This document shows, piece by piece, positions 41,954-52,396 of a DNA stretch of 64,000 bases. How positions within the stretch are numbered: the first letter of the stretch is position 1; every line of letters begins with the position of its first letter. Source of the stretch: Isochrysis galbana (lineage: Eukaryota > Haptophyta > Isochrysidales > Isochrysidaceae); the NCBI GenBank assembly GCA_018136815.1, contig CM030931.1, positions 4,408,148 to 4,472,147 of the forward strand, in the 5' to 3' direction. The notes under the pieces were generated by a model. It worked only from the letters and a program-made list of their open reading frames with translations. It searched no databases and was not told the DNA's origin. A program made the position numbers and the translations under genes.

Positions 41954-43264
41954 CTCTATGAATGCTTACTTGGTGCGGTCGCAGTGAGAGATGCCTCTTC
42001 TATGATGCAAATCATATTCTGTTAAGAAAATGGCACAGGAACGACGAGCCTTCTCGTGGCGGCTGTACGCTTGGTGGGCTTTCTTTTAGGTTGCATTTAG
42101 CTCTCCAGTGCGGTTGGTGGTAGAGCACATGAGTCGATGCCTTGCAGTAGCAAGAATGCTTTTGGTCCCTCTAAACATCTATACTGCCCTTTTCCAAAGC
42201 TTGGCAAGACTCACCTCTTGGCCCTTGCGAGTATGCGCCGGGGTACTGGCTACCATCGTGGCACCTCTCACCTCTCGGCACTCTCAGCACGCCCAGGTAG
42301 TGCGCTACCTCGGACCCGGTTCAGGTGGTGGGTTCCAGGAGGGCCTTTTATGTTTCGTGTTTTGGCCTCTCAGGCTGTGTTGCCTTCTTTCGCGTCCGCG
42401 GCGGCTTCTTCCTGTTCTTTGGTTTTTCGTCTCGTAATTGTAATTGGTGAGGTCGTTCCGGGACGTGCCTTTTCTACGCGTGTTTTTAGGTCCCTGTGCG
42501 CGTCGTTTGCCGTTCGCTCGGTCTGTATGTCTTTTGCTTCTGTCGGTGTGGTTCGCACTAGGTCTAGGTGTTCCACTCCGAGCTCTTTGGCCCCTGCCTC
42601 TCCCACGCGCGCCTCGCCGGTATTGGGCGCCTCCCTCGTCCCTTGCTCCCTTTCCTTTGTATGCCTGGATGCCTGGCGACCACGAGATGGAGGAGAGTGA
42701 GTACGAGAGGTGGCCCATGCGGGCCTGGGAGTGCGACTCCTGACCCGCGCCCACTGGGGGTATGGGTCAGGATGATGAATGCTGAGCTCATCCCATGAGG
42801 GCTAGACTCTGAGGGTGACCGACGGGCCGCCCCTGCCCCTGCGGCCCCTAGGGCCTAGGGGGGCCAGGTCTCACAGCAAGTCACCGGAGGAATCCCTGAA
42901 ATGAGGGTTGGCGAGTTGCCCTTCGACCCTGCACATTGTGGGCACTGCTATATTTTTATACCAAACTCAGGGGATTGGGATGAAAATGAATGAACCGCTC
43001 CACCTTCTTGCGAGTGAGATCGATCGCATCGCCTTTGGCTAATGGTGGCGGCATGCGCGCACGCCACTGTGGTGCAAAATCATCAAGATCCTGTGTGAAT
43101 AGCTAACCATCTATTTCTATTGCTGGACCAGGCACTATGTGTGCAGGGATAAATTCCACGCCTCGGTCGACCATCAACAAGCACTACCAACGTCGCTCCT
43201 GAGGATCTCGCATTTTGCCCACGCTTCGACCGGCCGGCAGAATTAGCACCAGAATCACGCAGCA
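41954..43264. other. Intergenic, repeat-rich
   Basis: No cellular gene recognised. A minus-strand frame at about 42370-42606 (Lys/Arg/Thr-rich, RTTPTEAKDIQTERTANDAH) and the sequence after it resemble the tail and 3' UTR of a retroelement, weakly similar to 9640-9740. 42893-42990 recurs at 53198-53290. Confidence 0.4.
42893..42990 (+). repeat. Dispersed repeat, partner of 53198-53290
   Basis: Shared blocks include CTGAAATGAGGG, GGCGAGTT, CCGTTCGACC or CCCTTCGACC, ATTGTGGG and ATACCAA. Same orientation, 10.3 kb apart. Family unknown. Confidence 0.65.
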
Positions 43265-44146
43265 TTATGTTGGTAATGAAGATCCCTTTCCCTGTTGCTG
43301 CCGTCCAAGTTGCAGCTGAGCAGCCTCCAAGCAGGAGCAGAGGCGTGCGTTCTCGCGGCGAACGATCTCCAGCTGCTTCAAGCGCTGCTTCGAGTCGTCT
43401 ACATGAGCACAGAGTGCCCGTGCCTGTGACTGGCACACCTTCAGCAGCATCGTCACGAAATTTGCGAAGAGGGCCTGCTGCTCAAGCGCTAAAGATCGCA
43501 CTTGAAGCTGGAGCTCACGTAATTGAAGGCAGCGCGCTTGTAGAAGCTGTGCAGTGGGAGCTAGTGTGGAAGCAGCCAGCCCCTCAAGAGTGGCATTGTC
43601 CCAAGAGTAAGCTGGAGCAGCCTCTTCCATCTGTTCCGCTTCAAGCAAGGCAACGTCAGCTATCGTGTTGAATTCATGTACGCCGATTTCGAGCGTTTCG
43701 ACTTGACGGGCTAGAGCCGACATTTCAAGCTCTTCCATGTCCAAGTCATCCTCATCATCGTCCTCGAGATCATCCAGACACAAACCATCAACGTCATCAT
43801 CGCCGCCACCCTGCGGCGGTTCGTACTGCGAAGGCCTGTCGCCCTTACAGAGATCAAGCTCACTTTTCGCTTGTTGCGCTGCCTGGTATCTCTCCAACGT
43901 CTCAGGGGGTGCTACGGTCACAACGTCGCTCCTCTCATCTGGATCGAGGCACAGCGCGAGCATTGCCTCGACATGCTCCTCAATTCTTCCCTCAAGCGGC
44001 TCTTCGTCACTGTTCTCAGTGGCGTATGAAGAGGGTCTACTGTCGATCGTTGCGCTCTGTGGCAGCGTTTCGACCCACAAGCAGCACGGGCCGGGGTCGG
44101 ACAATGTGCGCATCCTGTCCTCCCCCGCCGGCGCGTCCAGCGCCAT
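43265..44146 (-). CDS. Acidic coiled-coil protein of unknown function
   Basis: Minus-strand frame of 293 residues from the ATG at 44146; the frame is open further upstream but without an ATG. Residues about 25-120 are polar. A very acidic stretch at about 125-145 (DDLEDDDEDDLDMEELEM) is followed by predicted helices (ARQVETLEIGVHEFNTIADV, LLQARCLQLRELQLQVRSLA, and DSKQRLKQLEIVRRENARLC with a heptad pattern). The C-terminus is Gln-rich. No family recognised. A purine-rich tract on the plus strand at 44328-44355 places pyrimidines on its coding strand upstream, as for other genes here. The last codons may be changed by an unseen 3' intron. Confidence 0.6.
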   Translation of the reverse strand: MALDAPAGEDRMRTLSDPGPCCLWVETLPQSATIDSRPSSYATENSDEEPLEGRIEEHVEAMLALCLDPDERSDVVTVAPPETLERYQAAQQAKSELDLCKGDRPSQYEPPQGGGDDDVDGLCLDDLEDDDEDDLDMEELEMSALARQVETLEIGVHEFNTIADVALLEAEQMEEAAPAYSWDNATLEGLAASTLAPTAQLLQARCLQLRELQLQVRSLALEQQALFANFVTMLLKVCQSQARALCAHVDDSKQRLKQLEIVRRENARLCSCLEAAQLQLGRQQQGKGSSLPT

Positions 44147-44669
44147 TCGTTTCAGCCCTTCTTCTGGCTTCTGGGTTCCCCTTCGTCTCTTTTCACTCGA
44201 CCGCTCGCTCCCTCCCACAGCCAAACTAACGTCGCGGACATTCAACGTCTATGTGAGCGTGTAGTCTTTTTCGCGCGCGCGCGCGGGGGGGGGGGGGGGG
44301 GGGGAGTTCTAGGTATATTTCTGGCTGCTGAAAGAGAGAGGGAGAGAGGAAGGCCGAAAACAAATGTCACGTTTACTTTTCCCCTACGCACTGGTCATTT
44401 GCGATTGTTCATTGATCAATTGATCTACTATTCAGCTATTCATTAGTCGTTCAATGTTGGCCATGCTCCCACCCATCCACAGAATACTTAGTACTTAGTA
44501 CTTGGGTATCCTGGTATCCTGGTGTGGCGCTACATCCTACATCCTAACTGACTTCTACAATCTACAATGTGAAGATCTAGTAGCTAGTAGGACCATACTG
44601 AGGATCGTTCTCACTTCTCACTATTCACTATTCCTATTGGCTATTGGCTATTGGCTATTGGTTCATTGG
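44147..44669. other. 5' region of the acidic protein gene, then repeats
   Basis: Contains a (CG)n followed by about 20 G (44270-44305) and GA repeats at 44328-44355. A LINE scrap lies at 44522-44640. Three CTATTGG units occur at 44635-44665. Confidence 0.4.
44522..44640 (+). mobile_element. Short LINE C-terminal remnant
   Basis: After removing a 7-base duplication (TACATCC twice), the frame reads WRYILTDFYNLQCEDL and then RTILRIVLTSHY. This parallels WRYILTDFYNIQYGNADG...SILRAVLARYH of the copy at 62 kb. Only about 40 codons remain. Confidence 0.55.
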
Positions 44670-44920
44670 TAGGGCGGTCAAACACAGAAACAAAGTTTTT
44701 TTTAGGGGTACTCGTACTCAATGAAGTTGTCAGGAAATTTGAAATTTGAGGGGTTTTTTCAGTAAAAAGTTCCCAATACACCCAACAAAAGCTCACATAT
44801 CCGAGGCCCATTAGCCATTAGCCATTAGGACCCAGACCAGACCCCCCCCCCTTCCTTGGGCCCCCACAACAAAACGCAACCCCAAATACAAAAACAAACG
44901 GCCTGAAATTGAGTATTTTT
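44670..44920 (+). mobile_element. TIR DNA element, one end (element E)
   Basis: It starts at 44670 with TAGGGCGGTCAAACAC and shows the same 250 bases as element D in inverted orientation, with GGGCCCCCACAACAAAACG near 44858-44876. The right end was not identified. Confidence 0.6.
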
Positions 44921-45181
44921 CGGAAATTGCCAGAGGACCCCGGATTTTTTTTGCTGATCTCTCATGCTAGAACACCACAACGTATAGGGAGCTTATTTAA
45001 GTCCTCGTTTGCCCATTACCGATGGTGCCCTCCGCCCCCCCCCCCTAGTGAGTGACCGGGCTAGGGCTAGCAAAGAGCAAAGAGCAATGAGGCACAAGAG
45101 GCGGATGAACGAGTCCTCCACGCACCTGCACGTGGAATGCCACATGCCAGAGGCTAACAAATATTTTCGAGGCGCTCAACT

Positions 45182-45375
45182 GTCGCATCCGCGATCGACC
45201 TTTTTGTTTTAGAAGTTGTCGGCGTTTCTATGTCCCCTCCTTGCAGGCTAGTCACTAGTCACCGTCGCAGGATCCTACATTCGCCCATTCGCCCTTGTTG
45301 CCCTCGCCTCCTTTGTCGCCTCCCTTATCGCCTGCTTGCCCCTCACCGGGCTTACCTCCTTGCGTGCTCCTCGCG
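45182..45375 (+). repeat. Dispersed repeat, partner of 25401-25590
   Basis: See 25401. It runs to within 15 bases of the first unit of the 999-bp array, so it may be the true upstream part of the element whose 5' region has been amplified. Confidence 0.7.
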
Positions 45376-45857
45376 TTTTTAGGCTAAGTCGCGCGTTCAG
45401 GTATCGCCGGTGCAAGGAACCGCCCCCTTGCGTGACCCTGATTCCCCCTCAAGTGTTGGCCGTTGGATGATATCGTGGCGCTGTTTTACTTCGGTCTTCA
45501 TCAACTCACTTAAGGGTTTTCGAAAGATTCCCTCCTTATTCCTGTGCGTAACTGTCGCCCCCGTCGGATCGTCCGTCGCCCCGTCGCTCTCTTGTCGGCA
45601 TTCTCTTCCTTGTTCGATCTGTCAGCAGGTTCCTGTGCGTTCCGTGATAAGGATACGTTAGTGTGGAGAGTGTTGACGTGAGTGTAGTGTCATCTCGTCG
45701 GTCCAGCGGCCTCTAGCCGTCTGTCGTCTGTCGTTCTTCGTTCGTCGCTCTCGTTCTCGTTCTCGTTCCCGTTCTCGTCCCTCGTTCTCAACACTACCTC
45801 AACACCAAACCTCACCAATCCCTCAGCCCTAGCCTATCCATCCCGATCCGCCAAGCC

Positions 45858-46469
45858 ATGTCCGCTCCGTCGTCGCGCTCGCCCTCGCCCAAGCCCGTCC
45901 TCCCGCCTTCCTCTGCTGAGGAGGTGGTCCAGCCCGTCATTCCATCACTCCCGGCCTCCTTCGCCGCGCCTTCCGCCGATCGTCTCCCTTCCGAATCATC
46001 GCATATCGAGCCCGTGGTCATGCTCGATCCGTCAGGTGTAGAATCCAAGTCGACGCGTCCCGCGCCGGGCCCGCCAAAGGGGCCCAAGGCCCCTCCTCCT
46101 GCAGAAGCGGGCCTCCTGCCCGCTCTGCCCACCACCACTCCCGAAGACCGCGCCTCCTCAGAGGCCGAGCTCGCGGCTACCACCGTCTTTCACCCATTCG
46201 AGGCCGGCGCCGCGCCTCCATCACCACCCCCATCGCCCTCCGATGCTGTGGAGAGCGGGCATGAGCCCGCTCTCACTGAAATCTGCATGGAAGAGGCTGT
46301 TGAGGCATATCCTCCCCTCTCGGAGGCGGAGGAGGCCGCCCCACCGTTGCCATCTGACTCGGAGGGGGCCTACGAGCCCTACCGAGCCCGCGCGTTCAGG
46401 TATCGCCGGTGCAAGGAACCGCCCCCTTGCGTGACCCTGATTCCCCCTCAAGTGTTGGCCGTTGGATGA
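45858..46469 (+). CDS. Pro/Ser/Glu-rich frame of the 999-bp unit, copy 1
   Basis: 203 codons starting MSAPSSRSPSPKPVLPPSS, rich in Pro, Ala, Ser and Glu and without a domain. The last 25 or so codons (from FRYRRCKEPPPC) are read across the border into the next unit, so the natural C-terminus is not seen here. It resembles the disordered N-terminus of a retroelement gag-like protein, but this is a guess. Confidence 0.4.
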   Translation: MSAPSSRSPSPKPVLPPSSAEEVVQPVIPSLPASFAAPSADRLPSESSHIEPVVMLDPSGVESKSTRPAPGPPKGPKAPPPAEAGLLPALPTTTPEDRASSEAELAATTVFHPFEAGAAPPSPPPSPSDAVESGHEPALTEICMEEAVEAYPPLSEAEEAAPPLPSDSEGAYEPYRARAFRYRRCKEPPPCVTLIPPQVLAVG

Positions 46470-46856
46470 TATCGTGGCGCTGTTTTACTTCGGTCTTCAT
46501 CAACTCACTTAAGGGTTTTCGAAAGATTCCCTCCTTATTCCTGTGCGTAACTGTCGCCCCCGTCGGATCGTCCGTCGCCCCGTCGCTCTCTTGTCGGCAT
46601 TCTCTTCCTTGTTCGATCTGTCAGCAGGTTCCTGTGCGTTCCGTGATAAGGATACGTTAGTGTGGAGAGTGTTGACGTGAGTGTAGTGTCATCTCGTCGG
46701 TCCAGCGGCCTCTAGCCGTCTGTCGTCTGTCGTTCTTCGTTCGTCGCTCTCGTTCTCGTTCTCGTTCCCGTTCTCGTCCCTCGTTCTCAACACTACCTCA
46801 ACACCAAACCTCACCAATCCCTCAGCCCTAGCCTATCCATCCCGATCCGCCAAGCC

Positions 46857-47468
46857 ATGTCCGCTCCGTCGTCGCGCTCGCCCTCGCCCAAGCCCGTCCT
46901 CCCGCCTTCCTCTGCTGAGGAGGTGGTCCAGCCCGTCATTCCATCACTCCCGGCCTCCTTCGCCGCGCCTTCCGCCGATCGTCTCCCTTCCGAATCATCG
47001 CATATCGAGCCCGTGGTCATGCTCGATCCGTCAGGTGTAGAATCCAAGTCGACGCGTCCCGCGCCGGGCCCGCCAAAGGGGCCCAAGGCCCCTCCTCCTG
47101 CAGAAGCGGGCCTCCTGCCCGCTCTGCCCACCACCACTCCCGAAGACCGCGCCTCCTCAGAGGCCGAGCTCGCGGCTACCACCGTCTTTCACCCATTCGA
47201 GGCCGGCGCCGCGCCTCCATCACCACCCCCATCGCCCTCCGATGCTGTGGAGAGCGGGCATGAGCCCGCTCTCACTGAAATCTGCATGGAAGAGGCTGTT
47301 GAGGCATATCCTCCCCTCTCGGAGGCGGAGGAGGCCGCCCCACCGTTGCCATCTGACTCGGAGGGGGCCTACGAGCCCTACCGAGCCCGCGCGTTCAGGT
47401 ATCGCCGGTGCAAGGAACCGCCCCCTTGCGTGACCCTGATTCCCCCTCAAGTGTTGGCCGTTGGATGA
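46857..47468 (+). CDS. Pro/Ser/Glu-rich frame of the 999-bp unit, copy 2
   Basis: Identical to the frame at 45858-46469, exactly 999 bases further on. Same caveats. Confidence 0.4.
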   Translation: MSAPSSRSPSPKPVLPPSSAEEVVQPVIPSLPASFAAPSADRLPSESSHIEPVVMLDPSGVESKSTRPAPGPPKGPKAPPPAEAGLLPALPTTTPEDRASSEAELAATTVFHPFEAGAAPPSPPPSPSDAVESGHEPALTEICMEEAVEAYPPLSEAEEAAPPLPSDSEGAYEPYRARAFRYRRCKEPPPCVTLIPPQVLAVG

Positions 47469-47855
47469 TATCGTGGCGCTGTTTTACTTCGGTCTTCATC
47501 AACTCACTTAAGGGTTTTCGAAAGATTCCCTCCTTATTCCTGTGCGTAACTGTCGCCCCCGTCGGATCGTCCGTCGCCCCGTCGCTCTCTTGTCGGCATT
47601 CTCTTCCTTGTTCGATCTGTCAGCAGGTTCCTGTGCGTTCCGTGATAAGGATACGTTAGTGTGGAGAGTGTTGACGTGAGTGTAGTGTCATCTCGTCGGT
47701 CCAGCGGCCTCTAGCCGTCTGTCGTCTGTCGTTCTTCGTTCGTCGCTCTCGTTCTCGTTCTCGTTCCCGTTCTCGTCCCTCGTTCTCAACACTACCTCAA
47801 CACCAAACCTCACCAATCCCTCAGCCCTAGCCTATCCATCCCGATCCGCCAAGCC

Positions 47856-48206
47856 ATGTCCGCTCCGTCGTCGCGCTCGCCCTCGCCCAAGCCCGTCCTC
47901 CCGCCTTCCTCTGCTGAGGAGGTGGTCCAGCCCGTCATTCCATCACTCCCGGCCTCCTTCGCCGCGCCTTCCGCCTTCCGCCGATCGTCTCCCTTCCGAA
48001 TCATCGCATATCGAGCCCGTGGTCATACTCGATCCGTCATCAACAGGATAGCCCGATTCACCCCCCGAAACGGCAAAAACAAAAGGCAGCGTGCAGCCAC
48101 GGAACCACAGGATACAGAATCACTCACTATATACTACACTAGAGCTCTACACGAAGGCGAAGGCACGAAGGCGATGCCGGATGCCGGCCTCGGCAATAAA
48201 GAGTAA
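47856..48206 (+). pseudogene. Pro/Ser/Glu-rich frame of the 999-bp unit, frameshifted copy 3
   Basis: It shares its first 40 codons with the other two. The 7-base insertion near 47975 then shifts the frame, and the rest (RIARFTPRNGKNKRQR and so on) is different sequence outside the array, ending at 48206. Confidence 0.5.
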
Positions 48207-48238
48207 ACCCCTTTATAAATCTAGGCAGCACCACCTTA

Positions 48239-50643
48239 ATGAATGGCCGAGCCAAACCTCGTGCGATGAGGCTCTCCCTGGCCTCGCTCCTGCTCGCGCT
48301 CGAGCTCTGTGCGGCAGACGTGGTGGGGATCGGCACGAGCGGCAAGAGTGTCTTCGCCGGTGCATCGGGCCATGAGGAGATCGACGAGCTCCGAGCCAAT
48401 GAGGCCGAGCACGAGCGCGAGTCAGCAGAGGCATGCCAGCATTTCTTTTGTGGCGGCTCTTCAGCAGGCGGCACGTCCTCAGGCTTGACCATGATGACAC
48501 GCCACGCTCTGAGCCACGGACCACTGGTCGATACTGTTTCGGGAGCGGACGATGAGTTCCAGTCCATCTACGTGACGGACGAGCCGCTCTTCAGCGCTGA
48601 GGAGTGTGAGCGCGTGGTGGCCATGGCAGAGCGAGAAGGAGCTGGCTTACCATCCACTAAGTCCGGAAAGTATCGAGTAGGAAAGGCCTGGGTGAAGGAT
48701 ATGCCCAGCGTCCTGGCGTGGTTTAATGGTGCTCTCGAGCAGAAACTTTACCCTGCGCTCGCCCATCTCTTTCCAACGATCGTGTCGTCACCCGCTACCT
48801 TGCGTGCCCATTCTGTTGCCATCCTTAAGTACAATGAGTCTCATCCGGCTACGGATGTCCATATCGACGATGCTTTGCTGGCCTTTACCATTGCTCTCTC
48901 GCCCTCATCGCACTTTGAGGGTGGCGGAACATTCTTCGAGGCGCTAGATACCATCATCCCGATGGAGCAGGGCATGGTGACCTTCCGACCAGGAGCAATC
49001 CGTCATGCGGGGCACGCAGTCACGAAAGGGCTCAGGTGCGCCACCAAATCGGTAGCAGGATCGCACTTGGAGCGTGCGTTGCTATTCATGTGTTATATTG
49101 ACGGGTTGTTCTTCTTCAATCTAGACAATGGCACCCTTGCATTCACATGAGCACGTCACCATCCTTGCAAAATTGACAGGTACGTGCTTGGTGGCTTCAT
49201 CGCAGTATCGGACAAGGTCGAGCATATCCGCCGGCTCAATGAACGCGGCAACCGACTCTTGCTGCTTCCCTCTCCGAACACGGCCGATCTCGAACGTGCT
49301 GCACGCCTTTTTGCGTACGGGCTGCGCTTGAACACCAACTGCTCCCTTTGCCACGCCAACCGTGGTGATGCTTTATTGCGCCTTGAGCGTCCAATCGAGG
49401 CCGAGATCGAGCAGCGAGCCCAGATTGCTCTGCTCCCCCGAGATTCGGATGCACATTTTGCACTGGGTGTCGCGCTGCGTGCGCAGGGACGAACAGAAGA
49501 GGCTGTGCAGGCGTATCGTGACGCATTGGCAATACAGCCACAGGACTTCGACGCGTGGGTAAACCTTGCTGCGGCGCTTGCTGACTTGCAATTGTTCTCC
49601 GAGGAGGTGTGCTGCGGGGCATGGAAGAGGTGCACATCACATCGAACCCACGTTTTGGATGAGCTATGTTCCCGCTGATAGGTCACATCCTTGAAGCGAG
49701 AGACATGTCCGAAAGGCGCCGTGTTGGATCTGGCCCGTGTAATTCCATCCAAACTCACATGAAGCCCCTTCCGTTCAACATAGGCCAATGCGTACGCCCA
49801 TGCCACTGCCCTGCGGCCGGAAGATCCGCGTCCATGGCTAAATATGGGCGAGGCTCGTCTGAGTGCCATGGACGAGGACGGGGCTGAAGACGCTTTCCGC
49901 CGTGCTGCCGCTGTTTCGCCCAAGGACGCTCGCCCGTACCTATCGTTGGGGCGCCTTGCAGCAAAGCGCTCGCAACCAGCGGAGGCCATAGAGCTGTACT
50001 ATCAAGCTGCGGTGACGGATCCCGAGTTTTTCGACCAAGTGAAGCAAGGCATTGGCACCGCCAAGGCACAACAGGGCCGACTTGCCGAAGCGGTCGAACA
50101 TTTCCAGTCCGCAATGAGGTGCGCGCTCCATCGGGCTGCAATGCTGTCAGTCGGCCCCTCCACTGCCTGCGGACGGTGATCGCAAGCATTTCACGGATGC
50201 TTTTGAGGCTGTTGACGTTCGCCTTGAGGTCAAATCAGCAGCTGGTGTCGCGAGCGGTGACGATCGAGTGGTTCTCGTGCGTGTCACACTATTAACGACA
50301 CCCACCTGGGTTTCGGCCTGCACTCAGGATGGATCCCAAGAACGACAAGTTGAGAAAAGCAGTTGAGGACGTCGAAAAACAGGCGGCACTCTTAACAAAG
50401 GCGGAAAAGGGCCTCTCGGATCGTGCGGTCGAGTTGTGCGGCACACCATGTCGAGACGTCGTGGACACTTCTGGGTACAACGTCTGCGCAGTCACGTGGA
50501 GAGAAGGTTGCGGCGATGTGGCTCCACCTCAAGGTTTCTCGGCGGACTCCATCGTTGGAGAGCTTTGCGAGCTTTCATGCGCATTCTACTTGTTGCGGCA
50601 AGGGATCATAAAGCCTGCAGAAGAAGAGAGTCCCTCGATCTAA
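48239..50643 (+). CDS. Prolyl 4-hydroxylase-like oxygenase fused to TPR repeats
   Basis: Exons 48239-49035, 49180-49606, 49784-50118 and 50328-50643 have GT-AG borders and fit in phase, giving 624 residues. Residues 10-26 (MRLSLASLLLALELCAA) form a signal peptide; the ATG at 48266 is an alternative start. Residues 110-275 are a 2-oxoglutarate/Fe(II) dioxygenase fold of the prolyl-4-hydroxylase type. It has the first metal ligands in VHIDD (about 207-209), GGGTFFEAL, GMVTFRPG and the distal His in IRHAGHAVTKGLRYVLGGF. Residues 290-400 and 410-520 carry TPR units (SDAHFALGVALRAQGRTEEA, FDAWVNLAAALADLQ, RPWLNMGEARL, ARPYLSLGRLAAKRSQPAEA). The tail (540-615) has seven or so cysteines, fitting an oxidising compartment. 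Secretory-pathway hydroxylation of a protein is likely; the substrate is unknown. Confidence 0.85.
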
Positions 50644-51379
50644 GGCAGGCTCCCATGCGCCAATTGCCAATCAATCAATCAATCGGTGTTGACCTGTGGC
50701 CTTGTGTAAAGCAATTGGCGCCTACGCAATGCTCATGCCGCAGAAGAGCGATTTCAGGTCGTGTGATGTCTGGCAGTGAGGCATGAACAGGAAGAATCAT
50801 AGTCATAAAATATCTGGATGTTTAGTATCATTACTTCCACTAGCCCGGTACCAAACGACAAACCGCAGCGGACTTGCCCGTACACCCGGATTACTATGCA
50901 AATGCGACTGTGGCCACCAACGTGCTCTTGCCCCCCCCCCCGCACGGCTCCTCACAGCTCCCATTATACATTATACCGTCATATTGCCCCCACAAGAATA
51001 ATGGATAATGGGCAACAAACCAGTAAAATAAAATAAATTAATCAATATTATATCCTAGCCACCCCCGCTAGCTAATTGGATAACTTTTTAGTCCCTGTCA
51101 GAGCAAGGCTGATCGCACTTTTGGAGATGGCCTGCGAGGGCGCACGCCAGAAGCAAGCGCGGAACGCGGTTCTTGCTGGGTGCTCAAGGAGCTTACATCG
51201 GAACCCATGTTGGAAGTGACTACGGGCATTGCGAACGACGCACGGAGGGCGCGGAAGTGCCGCGAAAGGAGGCTTGTGGCTTGTGGGGGGTTGTGGCAGG
51301 CGATTGGGGGGGGCTCAGGCGCGTGCTTGCTTGACTTGTATTGACTCGTTGAACGACTCGTTGACGACAACTATCGCTA
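50644..51379. other. Intergenic, no gene recognised
   Basis: Probable 3' UTR then AT-richer spacer (51000-51070). A stretch with simple C-runs lies near 50930-50942. No repeat match noticed. Confidence 0.4.
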
Positions 51380-51600
51380 AAACGATAGGGTCATGGAGCG
51401 CGCCCCGCTCCCCTTCCCCTCCCCACGCCGACACCGCCGAAAACAATGACCTGATCATGGACACGCCACTGTCCACTGTCTTCGAAGTGCCCGCGCTCGG
51501 AAGACCCGCTCAGCCAGGTGCGCGCGAGGCGCGAGACATCCCGCGTGCCAGCCCGCGAAGCACCCAGCCAGGACCCAAGCGGTCCTGAGCCCTGCGGTCG
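51380..51600 (+). mobile_element. LINE-type 5' end fragment
   Basis: CTAAAACGATAGGGTCATGGAGCGCGCCCCGCTCC resembles the start of the LINE frame (GTCGCCATGGAGCGCGCCGGCGCTCC) and the start-like sequence at 40213-40240. An open frame of about 65 codons follows. Weak but repeated pattern. Confidence 0.4.
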
Positions 51601-52396
51601 ACCTCGCCCTCCTCGCAGCTCGTAGCCTCTGCCGCTACGGGAGGGGGGTGGGTAGGGAAAAACAGCGAGCCTGGATCCTGGGGTTGAGGTTGCGTTTTCT
51701 AGTCTCTTAACTCGGTAACGTTATCGTACGCGTTACTCCTACCGCTTACTATCATGATACCGCCCTCGGCCGTCCCCTGTTCCCCATACCCATACCCTCT
51801 CCCCCTGTTCCCCATACCTATACCCTTTCCCCTTTCTCCTCCCCCCTTCACCCTTCACCCTTCAGTCCTTTGTCCATTATCATTCGATTTCCGGGGTGCA
51901 GGTGCAGCGGTGCAGCTCGCGTACACTAATCCCAACCCTAGTCTCGCTCGGGCCCAGGCCCAGTTTGGATGATATTACATAATACATGGTTCGGGACAGG
52001 GGACGGGCCTGATTGTCATCGTTGTATAATAATTTCTTGAGAGAGGGACAACAGAGGAGACGGATAGCGGATAGGACCAAGTCTGTTGTCTCTTGTCTCT
52101 TATTATGTAGGCTATGGCGATAGCATCCGATAGCGGTAGCCCCGAACCTTCAAGATTTTCAACTGTCAACTGCATGCCACGAAGTCCTTTGGGAGAAGCT
52201 TCACTTTTCAAAGAGGTGTTGAGTTTGGGGACAGAGGACAGAGCGCGTAATAGTAGTAAGGGCGTATCAGTATCTCATTCACATATACTAGTACTAGTTA
52301 ATTTTACATTAGTATTAATACTACTACTACTAATTAAAATGGGGCTAAGTTACATGATGCTTGATGACAGCGAATCCCGGTCTATTACGTCACATC
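51601..52396. other. Intergenic, no gene recognised
   Basis: Contains CCCATACC-type microsatellite pieces at 51780-51860 and an AT-rich palindromic stretch near 52290-52345. No coding signal. Confidence 0.4.

Larger units (their letters stand above)
45390..48039 (+). repeat. Tandem array of a 999-bp unit (2.65 copies)
   Basis: Unit 1 spans 45390-46388, unit 2 46389-47387 and unit 3 47388-48039 (partial). Units 1 and 2 appear identical base for base. Unit 3 has an extra TTCCGCC at about 47970-47980, a G-to-A change, and diverges at 48039. Each unit has a non-coding part of about 470 bases, with many TCTCGTT-type repeats, followed by the start of an open frame. The period is a multiple of three, so the frame passes into the next unit. 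Identity of two units implies a very recent duplication or an assembly effect. Confidence 0.92.

Noticed and set aside
42137..42700. Frame of 187 codons on the plus strand
   Set aside because: Ser/Arg/Val composition without domain; overlaps a retroelement-like tail on the other strand.
45390..48039. LTR retrotransposon with tandem LTRs
   Set aside because: No TG...CA borders, primer-binding site, polypurine tract or pol domains; the repeat includes coding sequence.
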